Translations under genes and position numbers: made by a program
Shown: piece after piece, positions 10,999 through 21,102 of the stretch
Numbering within the stretch: the first letter of the stretch is position 1
Layout of the letters: the number at the start of each line of letters is the position of its first letter
The notes under the pieces: generated by a model
What the model was told of the DNA's origin: nothing
Seen by the model: the letters and a program-made list of their open reading frames with translations, nothing else
Database searches by the model: none
Source of the DNA: Toxonevra muliebris
Taxonomy: Eukaryota; Arthropoda; Insecta; Diptera; Pallopteridae
DNA length: 64,000 nucleotides
Direction: 5' to 3'
Assembly (NCBI GenBank): GCA_963691655.1
Contig: OY829327.1
Coordinates: 61,454,079-61,518,078, forward strand

Positions 10999-11311
10999 TA
11001 ATATGTATTGGTGCTCGGTGTTCGACGAGCACAAAACATTTTCTCCCGTGCTCGGTCAAGGTGGTTACATTCAGCTCGTTGCAGAGTTGTTTTTTTGTCA
11101 AAATAAACTCGTTTGCTTAATACTATTTTATATGTAATGATACTGTTTTGTAAAATAACTCATTGCCACCCTGAATACTCGGCGTGCTCGGTGTACAATA
11201 AACCGAGCATATCGTGTTCGGTATGAGAGTGAGTACAGACTCTCTCTTTGTGTTCGGTGCAACAACAATTTCATGGTATTCGCCGAGTATAGTCGCAATA
11301 TAACCACAGCC
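10999..11311 (-). mobile_element. GCTCGG MITE, copy 1
   Basis: It is the reverse complement of the 313-bp element at 42243-42555 and of the split copy at 15189-17652. The right end AATATAACCACAGCC matches the family terminus GGCTGTGGTTATATT; the left terminus is decayed. The body is rich in stem-loops built on GCTCGGTGTA and TACACCGAGC, plus GAGAGTGAG and CTCACTCTC. It is non-coding and next to TTA. Superfamily not determined. Confidence 0.75.
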
Positions 11312-11325
11312 TTAATATTACCACA

Positions 11326-11396
11326 GCATAAGCATACAATAGATAGAGTACTCAAATCGGCAAAAAAGTGGTATTGATAATTTTGTGTTCAATGAC
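11326..11396 (+). repeat. Repeat Y, partner of 30752-30825
   Basis: AGCATACAATAGATAGAGTA and following CAAATCGGCAAAAAA match the reverse complement of 30752-30825. In both places a GGTTGCGTTCAGAAGAC MITE lies next to it, so both probably derive from one larger repeat that carried the MITE. Confidence 0.6.
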
Positions 11397-11538
11397 TCCC
11401 ATAAAATTTCTTAGTGCATTGTTATACAGACGATCACGATCACATCATGGACACGAGTTGTTGTTGCTTCAATATAAAGTGAAAAATTGAGAGAGATAGC
11501 AGGAGAGTAAAATTCGATAGGCACGATCATAGATTATT

Positions 11539-11791
11539 GGTTACGTTCAGAAGACGCAACTGTTGCCCAACAGAGGAGAGCGTGTCTTCTGAACTCGTAG
11601 TTGTGTAGTTTTGCTCAGCACAACTGTTGGCATTTAGACTCCTTTTTTGTGATCATATTATTTTTCCGCTCTTTCATGCCAACATGTTGTTTCCCAAAAA
11701 TTGGACAGACAGAAGACACAACAGTTTAAAAACAACTGTTGACAATTTACAAACTACAGTTTAAAATTTTGTATATCTTCTGAACGCAACC
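11539..11791. mobile_element. MITE, GGTTGCGTTCAGAAGAC family, copy 1
   Basis: The ends are GGTTACGTTCAGAAGAC (11539) and, reversed, GGTTGCGTTCAGAAGATAT (ending 11791). Inside are ACAACTGTTGGC and AACAGAGGAGAGC, shared with the shorter inverted copy at 30602-30751. No coding content. Confidence 0.7.
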
Positions 11792-12875
11792 ACTGACATT
11801 ACCCATATTTGTACTAATACATATAAAAGATTGTCATTTATTCTCTCAGTAATTTTTGACAAAAATTGTTTTCCTCATTTTCTGTCATCTTAACCCATTT
11901 GAGTCGGGTGTATACAAAAAGTACAGCAGAAAAGTAAATAAAGTAGTTTTTTTAGCAACCTATATCAGGCAATATTGAAAGAATATTTGTGTAAAATTTT
12001 TAAAAAAGGTTACAAACTGACATTAACAATCCAAAAAGAATGTAGAGGGGAAAACTTTTATATAAGTATATCAGAAAACCATAATATTTATTTTTTAATT
12101 ATAAAAATATTAGAATAATGTAAAGGAGGACATTTTAATATATTTATATCATATTTACATGTTTTTGATAAAAAAAAACAACAGACTATTTAAAAAGAAA
12201 CACCTATTTTCTACACATTGCCTTGCAGACACAACAGGAGTTCGGCATTTTTCACATTTTTCTCAAATGTATTTATTTTTAATGTTTTTTATTGTAGATA
12301 TATATTTTTATTTGTTTTTCACGAATTTTTGAATGAATTTGTTATTTTATATCTTTATTTCTCAAATTTCAAAACAATTTATTTATTTTATTTTGAGCTG
12401 AACAATACAAATGTGGCACAAATGGGCTAATTGAAAATTAAACGTCAAAACATGCCGCCATGTTAAAAATGAGAGCGGAATAATGCAAATGTCAAAACGG
12501 CATTGACAAAATGGGTAATGAGAAGAGGCTGTCATTGCTACCCATTCAACTTTGTTATTAATCTATGGGCACGATCACCAAATGATTTGGCTGTCGATGC
12601 CGAATCATGAGATCAAACCAGTGTTATCTTTAAGAAATTATTCAGAATAATTGTCTTGTAGGAGCAAAATAATACAATTTTGGTGAACATGTATACGAAA
12701 AGTAAAAAAAAAACTACTTAATAGCAAAACTCGTCATTCTTTACATACTCATACATAAAAAAAAAATATAATTTTATAACAAAAATATTAAGCACAAGCT
12801 CGCTGAAATCGGAAGAATAATGTAGAAGTTATGACATTAAGTAAAGGTATATCAATCGAATTTTTTACATAAAGC
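11792..12875. other. AT-rich intronic spacer
   Basis: No recognisable gene. The 70-codon open frame at 12218-12430 is phenylalanine-rich low-complexity translation of AT-rich DNA. A local CATGCCGCCATG palindrome-like spot at about 12450 is not part of a visible element. Confidence 0.4.
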
Positions 12876-13378
12876 GTGTGTGTGAAACGGGTATCTTTTT
12901 ATTCAATGAAAATGGTGGTGGAAAAAAATGTCCTATGGGGAGCAAAATTTGCTGTGCGAAATGGAGATAAAATTTTGACCGGGAGAAAATTTTGACATTT
13001 CAAGTTGAAACAAATACACTGTGTGGATTTTGAGAATAAAAATATTTTGATTTTGTTTATTTTAATTTAATTAATTGATTTACAACCAATTTTTGTTGAA
13101 GTCCACATTTTTCCTGTCCATAGCTATCCTTTTTTCTATATTTAATATTTTTTATATGTATTAGTTATTATAATTTGCATTTTTTCTTTGTATTTGCACA
13201 ATATTTGTTTTTGAAATTTTTAATAAACTGCATAAACATACAAAATGCTTATTTTGTTGTTCTGAACATTTCATCCTGAATTGTCAAAATTTACAGTAGC
13301 CCTTGAGCTAGTGCAAATTTTGGCATACTGTCAAAATTTTCTTTTCCAAATTAAAAGTTACCGTTTCACACACACCCA
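12876..13378. mobile_element. Non-coding TIR element
   Basis: The ends GTGTGTGTGAAACGGGTA (12876) and, reversed, GTGTGTGTGAAACGGTAAC (ending about 13378) are inverted repeats with a matching AT-rich continuation. The interior has repeated AAAATTTTGAC and CAAAATTTGC motifs in both orientations. No transposase. Superfamily unknown. Confidence 0.6.
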
Positions 13379-14713
13379 AACTCGTTTTTATGTACAATAG
13401 TCCGGGTCGGCTCCCACACAAAAAAACAAAAAGTTTGAAAAAACCACTCCCTATTTGAAAGTTTATGTGGAGAGTAACTCGAAGCAAAAATTTTTGTTTT
13501 GGACCACACTAAAAAAATCAAACCGAGTTTTTTTTATCATAATTTTCAAATGGCTGTTTTTGCTTTTATTTTATTTATGGGCTTTAGAAAAAAATGTATA
13601 GAACAAAAACGTCTTAAAATGAGTCATAAAATATGCCATAGTTTTTTCAGAATTTTTTGAAATAGTTTTGATATTTTTTAAAATTCCATAATTCTAAAAA
13701 AAATTAGAACGTATTTTTTGATGAATTTTAAAAAGTTTTTGTTCTTATGTAAAAAATTCCTGAAAGTTTTGAAGCGACTTTTCGCGTTCAAGCCGCCATT
13801 TTGCATATTTACACGCAAAATTTTGAAACACCAAGTGACACATTTTGAAGTTGAGGATGCATGGACGCCGGAATTTCATCAAATGGAGGTATATTTTGAT
13901 GATTTCTTTCCGAAAATAATTCAAGAAAAAGAATTTTGAATCGAAAAATCAATGTTTTTTGATGAAAAGTGAGCAAATTTCGAAAGTTCATAAAATTTTG
14001 CATAAAATATGATATGGCTCAAATTTTTTTGAGTTCTTTTTCACAGTTAACGGAGCCACTAAAATAATCTTTGAAATTGTCCTTATGGGTTAATGTATTG
14101 AAGAATGAATTTTCATTACTCGATATCTCAGGAACTGTTTATAGTTCGGCAATAAGACTTGGAATGAAAATATGATTTGTAAATAGAATTCTATCAGTAA
14201 AATAGGTTACAAGAAATGGCTTTTACTTCCATGCATTTTTATTTATAGAGACATATTATTATACAGGGTCTGGTTTGAGTGTAAAAAATTATTACACAAC
14301 TTATTGCAAAACCATAAATTTAAAAAAAAAAATATTTTTAAATCAAAATGTTAAAGGTATGTAATCTAAAATTATGGCATTTTTTAAATTAAAAAATTTG
14401 TTTAAACTGTGAAATTATAATTATTAATCAGGGTCAATTAACTAATAAATAAGTAAAATAAAAAATACTAAAATTCATTAATAATTACGAAACCGTTTTT
14501 TCCATATAACTCATTTCATAAATACAAATATTTTGCATAAAATGTTCATGCAATAATTAGAAGAGGATTAATATAATAATATTGATAAGAAATAATTTAA
14601 AACACAATAGATATCTTGCTATCTTCATAGTCAGCCACATATTAGCTTAAAACAACATTGTAGGTGCAATAACATACCGATAATGCTCACCTTTTTTTTT
14701 TGCTCTGCAGCAT
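13379..14713. other. AT-rich spacer with a Helitron-like interior scrap
   Basis: Bases about 14115-14190 (TCAGGAACTGTTTATAGTTC onward, then TTGGAATGAAAATATGATTT) resemble the Helitron interior at 16640-16690 and 27790-27845. The rest shows no homology. Two opposing open frames near 13720-14000 look accidental. Confidence 0.4.
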
Positions 14714-15188
14714 TGAATGTTATTTTTTAATACTTTTATCTACAACTATGTTTTTCCAACTAAAAAGTATTTAATTGTATTTTATAGTGAATGAGAATTC
14801 AACAATTGGAATAGAATTGGTTGGAAAAGAATTATAATGATAATATGAGATAATGTTTGTGGAAATAGTAACAAATTATACAAAAAAAAAGAAGGCATTT
14901 ATATAAGAAAAAACGCAGAAAAATAATCTTTAAAATTTGAGAACTATTAAAATAAGCTCCGCCTCTTTGTTACTTGGCCATTGAATTACCATGTTTTAAT
15001 AAAAATTATTAAGTAATTTTTTAAACAGCAGTCTCACAACCAAACAAAAGCCAAACAGCGCAAAGGGTGGCAAAGAAAAAATGTATTTATAAGTTAGTAA
15101 AAATATTAATGTTTTCCAATAAAATGCAACAGTGAATCTTTAGCAACCCCTTTTTATTTGAAGTGATGCAGGTTTTTTTCGTCAGTAA
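14714..15188 (+). repeat. Repeat B (TGTTACACG TIR family), left part of copy B
   Basis: It matches 55908-56415 closely, starting at GAATGTTATTTTTTAATAC and including AAGCTCCGCC and GGGTGGCAAAGAAAAAA. The copy is interrupted at 15189 by a GCTCGG MITE and resumes at 17653. Confidence 0.8.
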
Positions 15189-15948
15189 GGTTGTGATTAT
15201 ATTGTGAGTATGCTCGGCGAACACCATGAAATTGTTGTTGCACCGAACACAAAGAGGGAGTCTGTACTCACTCTCACACCGAACACGATATGCTCGGTGT
15301 ATTGTACACTGAGCACGCCGAGTATTCAGGGTGGCAATGAGTTATTTTACAAAACAGTATCATCTATATATATAAAATAGAGGCTGTTAAATGTTTAGTC
15401 CTAATAGGTTTCTATATTACGCAACGGATTGTCATGAAATTTAGTATGTAATTGCTTTGGACATTTGTCGAGTTAAGTCAATATTTATTTTAAGTTAATT
15501 TCAAGTAGTTTCTTTAATATAGACCATTATTTGGACCAAAGTCAGATTTTTTATAAAATTTAGCTACTTAATGCAAAATGTTGCTTAAACTATAAGAGGT
15601 ACATAAAAATTATGTATAGAAAGATTATAGATCTTAATGTTTGCTAAAATAAAGTCAGTGTTGGCATACAGCTAAAGTTAATAGTTTACCTGTAAAATGC
15701 ATTTTTATATTAAAAATTTGTTCGCTTTACATTTGTTATTGTAAATATTTATGTTTTTCTTAGAACTAATAACAATGATTTTGAATTCATTTTTTTCATT
15801 TCTCCTCTATCTCGCTCCCTGTGATTTCCACCATACAAACACAAAGCAGAAAAGAATGCGTATGAGCTTCGCGTTTGAAATTCTTTTTCATTTGCATGAA
15901 TGTAACTACATATTACTAATTTGATCACAATATTTCATAGTGGTGTGT

Positions 15949-16056
15949 GGATGAGTTGGTTAGAAGGAAGGGTAAAGTAGTGGATATAGGAAGGAATTGT
16001 ATAATAGTGAGTTCGAATCCCACTTGGGGCGGATCAAATAATTGTTTTTTTTTTTT
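15949..16056 (+). other. tRNA-like pol III cassette a, Helitron copy 1
   Basis: An A-box-like GATGAGTTGGTTAG (15950) is followed after about 60 nt by a good B box, AGTTCGAATCCCAC (16009-16022), and then a run of 13 T at about 16043. The stems of a real tRNA do not form. It reads as a tRNA-derived promoter such as a SINE head. Confidence 0.6.
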
Positions 16057-16210
16057 CAATATATATATATTTTTTTTTTCGGTGTGGTGGAAAAAAAAAT
16101 AAATATACAACAAAAAACAAATACCGACAAAGGTGAATATAAAACATGTAGACACACAAAAGGCATTATTATATATTACTAATGTGATCACGTTATTTTG
16201 TGTAGGTTTG

Positions 16211-16328
16211 TGGCTTAGTGAGTTAAAAAGGATTAAAGCTGTGGTTGTTCAAAGATATTGTAAGTTTTTTTGGTGTCATGAGTTCGAATCCCACTACAGG
16301 TGAACCCACCAAGTGATTCTTTTTTTAT
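16211..16328 (+). other. tRNA-like pol III cassette b, Helitron copy 1
   Basis: TGGCTTAGTGAG (16211) fits the A-box consensus and GAGTTCGAATCCCAC (16280) fits the B box, with a T run at about 16320. A lead-in, ATATTACTAATGTGATCAC, resembles the one before cassette a (CATATTACTAATTTGATCAC), so the two cassettes look like a tandem duplication of about 265 bp. Confidence 0.6.
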
Positions 16329-17652
16329 ACAAGTAATTAATTTTTTTTATACTATTATATAAAACTGTAACTTGATTTTTGGGTATATTTCCACAACCAA
16401 AGATTTAGTACAAGGATGTTAATTGGCAATGTAACACTGCAAGAAAAAGGTCTGTGAAATTGAAAAAAGGGGACATGGCATCTTCTATATAATCTGAGTT
16501 TTAGCCATGGAATATCTCAGTATTCATTTGTGGCACGTCTCTAAAAAACGTTATTTGTCAATGGCATTCTATGAAAAAATATGGATAGACGTGGCATGTC
16601 CCGTTCAACTCTAATGCTTTTATATATATTTCTTAGAAACTATTTTTAGTTCAGATTTGGAATGATAATATGATTTGTCAATGGAATTTGGTGGGTAAAG
16701 TATGGGTAGACTTGAGTTAGTGACTGCTACACCTCGGTTTTATACGGTATATTTCCTAAATTATTTATTGATTGCCAATGGAAAATGCCAGAAAAAAAAA
16801 TTAATGGAATAAATAAAATATGCGTGACACCTCCCATGCAAAGAAAATGTTTGAAACTGTATACTTGAGAAACCATTGCAAAGAACACACTGGCAGTTTG
16901 TGTGTGAAGGCCGAGGGTTAGTAGTAATTGTTGGGCAGAATGTGGAAGTGTTTTGGCATACAAAGGAAATGCTTCAAAAGGTATATATATATCTCTGCCT
17001 TATTTTGCTAAAGCTCTAACATCAGTTTTTCAGTATAGAGTTTTCAATGGATTATGATAAAAAATGTGCCCTGTACCGAAAATTTTAGAAACCTACACTG
17101 AAAACTTGCAATCTTTTCTTTTAGTTTAAATTACAAATTCTCGAAATAGTACTCCAAATACAAAAATGTTTTTTGCTTCTCCTGTAAAATTTTAAAAAGC
17201 GTGTTATAGCTTTAACAAATTAAGGCAGCGATATGGGGAATCCTAATAAGGCAAGCAATCAAAATTTAATTGTAAAGGATGTATGTTGATAGTTATTAGA
17301 GAGCCATAGTAAGAAAGATGGTGAAGGTTTGTATGTTAAAATGGGATGTTGATAGCAACAACTGAGTAGAATGTTGACATCATTAAACACGTGGAAGTGG
17401 AACTACTCATGTAAATGATATGAATGATTAGTGCAATGATTCGATTTTGATCGGAGACTGGCACGCTCATATAGATATAACTTTTGCAAAAGTTGTAGTT
17501 GTTGTAATTTTTGCATTACCCCTACTTTGCTAGGTCCGTCCAACGAAGCTGGGCGAAGCCCAGCTAGTTACATATAAAATAGTATCAAAAAAGCGAGTAT
17601 ATTTTGACAAAAACAACTCTGCAACGAGCTGAATGTAACTACCTTGACCGAG

Positions 17653-17753
17653 TGAAATGGGTTCATTCTCTCTTTTGCTCAGTGTTTATTTTTCAAAACA
17701 ACAACAATTTCATTGTTTGACAGCAAAACATTGATCGTGTAACATCGCCCTAA
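17653..17753 (+). repeat. Repeat B copy B, right part
   Basis: It begins TGAAATGGGTTCATTCTCTC and ends TTGATCGTGTAACATCGCCC then TAA, matching 56427-56527. It closes the nest opened at 15189. Confidence 0.8.
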
Positions 17754-20091
17754 GCCATTCAAATAAAAAATCCATCTCTCCGTAATTTAATTAAAATTCT
17801 TTTGAAACCGGTTAAACTATTTAGAATATATATTTTTTTTTATTATTACCAATTTCATAATAGACACTTAGTACATTTCTTTTAAGATGATCTTTGGTTA
17901 AATTTGGACTTGGAGACCATTGTCAATCAAGTCCGTGATTAGCATAAAGTAATCTAATTAATTGTTATAATAATGGATAGTTTAATAATAATAAAGTTTA
18001 ACATGCTAGATCCGTTGGTCGTATTCTTTTCAGCCGACGTTTTGTGGTGGCTTCTAGGTTTGGTAATTCGTTGACTTCGTTGTTTGTGTGTTGGAGTATC
18101 TTGGTTAGGTGTCTTCTACTTGCGTCTGTTATTTCATCGTTGACTGTTGGGATATTTAAATCGCAATGGAGATCATCATTTCTTATGAACCATTCTGCGC
18201 TAGTTATTGTTCGTAGAATTTTTGACTGCTGTCTTTGTATTAATTGTATGTTCGTTTTTTTCGCTGTACCCCAGAGTTGGATACCATATGTCCAAATTGG
18301 TTTAATAACAGCTTTGTATATTAATAGTTTGTTGTGTAGTCATAGCTTTGGGTCTCGTAGGAGCCAGTAAAGTTGTCCAAATTTTCGTTTTATTTGGTTT
18401 CTATTTTGTTGAATATGGTGTTTCCAAGTGAGTTTGTTGTCTAAGTACATACCTAAGTACTTAGCAACTTTGTCAATTTGAATGTTTTTTTGGTTTATTT
18501 TCAGTGGTAGTGGAGTATATTTATTTTTTGTAGTAAATATTACTTGTTGAGTTTTTTCGTCGTTAATTTGTATGCCCCAGTCATAAAACCATTTCATTAC
18601 ATTGTCTAATATTTTTTGTAGTTGGGCTGTGGCTGTTGCCAAGCAAGAGTGAGAGTTTAATAAGATTGTGTCATCAGCAAATGTAGCGATCATGGACATG
18701 TTGTCATTAGGAAATGGTATGTCATTTGTGTATACGAGGTATAATAGTGGTCCTAGGACACTGCCCTGTGGTACTCCAGATTTTGTTGGGTAAATCGTTG
18801 AAAACTCGTCGTTGTATTTAATAATGAGGTAACGATTGGTTAAGTAGCTTTTGATAAGTTCATAAAAGTTAGGTGGAAATTTTGATTTTAGTTTTTCTAA
18901 TAAGCCTGCATGCCATACTTTGTCAAAAGCTTTGGCAACGTCAAGAAACACACCTACGCAATATCTTTTCTTTCCCATGTCCAGTGAGATTTTATTAGTT
19001 ACTCTATGTATTTGTTGAATTGTAGAATGTTGCTTATGAAATCCAAATTGGTGTTTAGGTATGGTTTTGTTGTTAGTTAGGATTGGCTCTATACGATCGT
19101 AAATAATTTTTTCAAAAATTTTTGATAATGATGGTAGTAGGCTTATTGGCCTATATGATGATGTTTTTGTTGCGTCTGTGCCTGGTTTAGGTATTGGTGT
19201 AATTTGCGCTACTTTCCATACTTCAGGGAAATATTTCATTGTAATCATGTTGTTGTAAATGTTTCTTATGTATATTATAGCATTTTTCGGAAGTTCTTTT
19301 AGAATTTTCCCATTTAATAGGTCATATCCAAGTGCTTTCTTGTCGTCAATTTTGTTTATGTAACCAATAATTTCTTTTATGCTAGTTTTCTCTATTTTAT
19401 TCTGGTTTATTTCGTTGGATTTACATTCTGTCAAATAAGTACCCGAATATTTTCCCAGGTTGGCACAACTGTCAACCACTATTCTGTGAATTTTTATTGC
19501 TATGTGTCATTTAGTTTGGTTACGGCATCATTAAGAACAAGTCAACCTTTTGTGTGTACTTATTTGACAGAATGTAATTTGTTGTACGCTATTGATGTCT
19601 TTATTGTTGGTGAAGATTTCTTTAAAGTGCAACGCTAGAACATCAACTTTTTCTTCATTAGTTTTGGCCCATGTGCCGTCAGCTCGCTTTAAGGGCGGTT
19701 GATGTAATGTCTCATTTTTAAGAGTTTTTGTTGCTTTCCAAAGTGAGTAGTTGGTTTCGGAGGTGGGTGTTAAATTACTTAAATACTTTGTTAGCCTGTC
19801 ATTTTCTACTTTATTTAACGTTTCTTTTAGCTCTTTCCTCAGTTTTCTCTTTTCTTTAATTTGGTGTCTTATTTCACTTGATGTGTAATGTTGTGTTTTC
19901 CTATGACCAATTTTCGGCATCGCTATGAATGCTGATTCAATTATCATGTCGTTTAGATATACAATAGCTCTTTCTATGTCTTGAGGTGATTTTAATGGGA
20001 TTTTTGTCCGAAGATGTGTTTGGATGTTCTCTCGGAAAGAATCCCAGTCTGTTCTTGTATTAAAGGGTTTTAGGTTCGAAAGGGACATCAT
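17754..20091 (-). pseudogene. Jockey-like non-LTR retrotransposon ORF2 relic
   Basis: From right to left, the 186-codon linker segment (MMSLSNLKPFNTRTDW onward) is followed after a frame break near 19500 by a nearly intact RT: IPKPGTDATKTSSYRPISLL, HQFGFHKQHSTIQQI, GVFLDVAKAFDKVWH (motif A), SGVPQGSVLGPLLYLVY (motif B) and TFADDTILL (motif C). One in-frame TGA occurs near 18342, after which the thumb region resumes (YKAVIKPIWTYGIQLWG) and ends RPTDLAC with a stop at 17998. The 3' UTR runs to about 17754. The EEP endonuclease and ORF1 are missing; the linker joins directly to the leader repeat at 20092. A decayed relative lies at 61680-62440. Confidence 0.9.
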
Positions 20092-20763
20092 AATTTTTCT
20101 TTCGTATTTGAGTAGAATTTAATAAAATAGCTAAAAAAAAATTTTCTTTCAAAAACGGGTGTATTTTGGTCTTCTGATTACAAAATAGGCGGGGGAGATC
20201 GCAATTTTCCATTATTTATTTAAAAAAAATGCAATTTAAAAAATTAAAAATTCGTTCCGACTTACGCTGATTTTATGTTGTTTTATGAATAATTACACTA
20301 GTTATCACTCCACTATCACTGTTAATTCACTTCACTATGGAAATACGCGTTTGTTGCCATCGAAAAAACACAGTTGCGATAATAAAAACTGACCAAAAAT
20401 AGCTAACAAATACAAATCTTGAAATGAAAATGTTTGCTTAAGAAAAAAATGCAAAACATTAAGGGCTCTCATTAAAACTCGAAGACTAGAAAAACTCGAA
20501 AACTTTCGAGTTTGCAGTATTTTGCGAACAGGGTTATTTCAAATGCAAAGAAAAAGGCAATGGAAAAAAGGAAGTGTATTTAATGAAAATATATATTTAT
20601 GTCATATATTTAATACTTTGAACTGAAATTAGAGAGAGAATGTCTTGAGCATGTTTCCATTTGGAAATTCATTATATTTTCAACATATAAACATTACATA
20701 TAAGAATGTTTAATTTATATATTTTTTAAGAATTCATGTAATTAATATGACAAATTAAAAAAA
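20092..20763 (-). repeat. Leader repeat X, minus copy
   Basis: This segment, read on the minus strand, lies before the Jockey-like ORF2. It is an inverted copy of 28703-29275, with shared marks such as TTCGATGGCAACAAACGCG and GGAAAATTGCGATCTCCCCC. It may be the 5' UTR and ORF1 start of the Jockey-like element, since a frame opening MENCDLPRLF lies in it. That is inference. Confidence 0.65.
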
Positions 20764-21002
20764 TATAATGGCCAAAGATGGCAGAGATTTATTGAGATTT
20801 TTTTTCGTACGAATAAATTCACGTGCTCGTGGCTAGCGTCACTTTTATTATATATATATTACATAGTTGCATTCTTTAGTATTATTTTATATTTGGTTTA
20901 CATTGTTACAATTTTGAGTATCAAATTGAAGTAACGAGAAATTAAAAGCAAAACGTAAATAATTATGTAGACTTATAACTATGGTGAACATAAGACACTA
21001 CA
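20764..21002 (-). repeat. 3' LTR of the Gypsy-type element
   Basis: Minus-strand start TGTAGTGTCTTATGTTCACC and end TTGGCCATTATA. It matches the LTR at 25018-25263 except for single-base changes and a shorter TATATA tract. Confidence 0.9.
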
Positions 21003-21102
21003 ACTCGGCCATTCTACATTTGAATCGACCTCGATTCCTGAAAGAGATTGGACAAATCATCTTCATTTAATGGCAAATCATTTTCACTTAATCGCTCTAT
21101 AT

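Larger units (their letters stand above)
15363..17567 (+). mobile_element. Non-autonomous Helitron, copy 1 (2205 bp), complete ends
   Basis: The 5' end is TCTATATATATAAAATAG. The 3' end is a hairpin (AGCTGGGC, GAA, GCCCAGCT) running into CTAG, followed by T. It lies between A (15362) and T (17568) with no target duplication. The sibling MITE copies show the empty site as GTATCATTACAT, so insertion between A and T is directly supported. No Rep/helicase is encoded. The interior carries two tRNA-like cassettes. It shares most of its length with 26691-28702. The hairpin abuts CTAG, closer than in typical Helitrons. Confidence 0.9.
15189..17652 (+). mobile_element. GCTCGG MITE, copy 2, split by a Helitron
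   Basis: The first part (15189-15362) begins GGTTGTGATTATATTG and matches copies 1 and 3. The Helitron at 15363-17567 follows, and the second part (17568-17652) continues TTACATATAAAATAG exactly as in the undisturbed copies. The right end is lost after CTTGACCGAG, where repeat B resumes. Confidence 0.82.

Noticed and set aside
12218..12430. 70-codon plus-strand ORF
   Set aside because: Phenylalanine-rich translation of AT-rich DNA with no family features.
13718..14003. Overlapping ORFs on opposite strands
   Set aside because: Composition follows local AAAATTTT repeats; no homology recognised.
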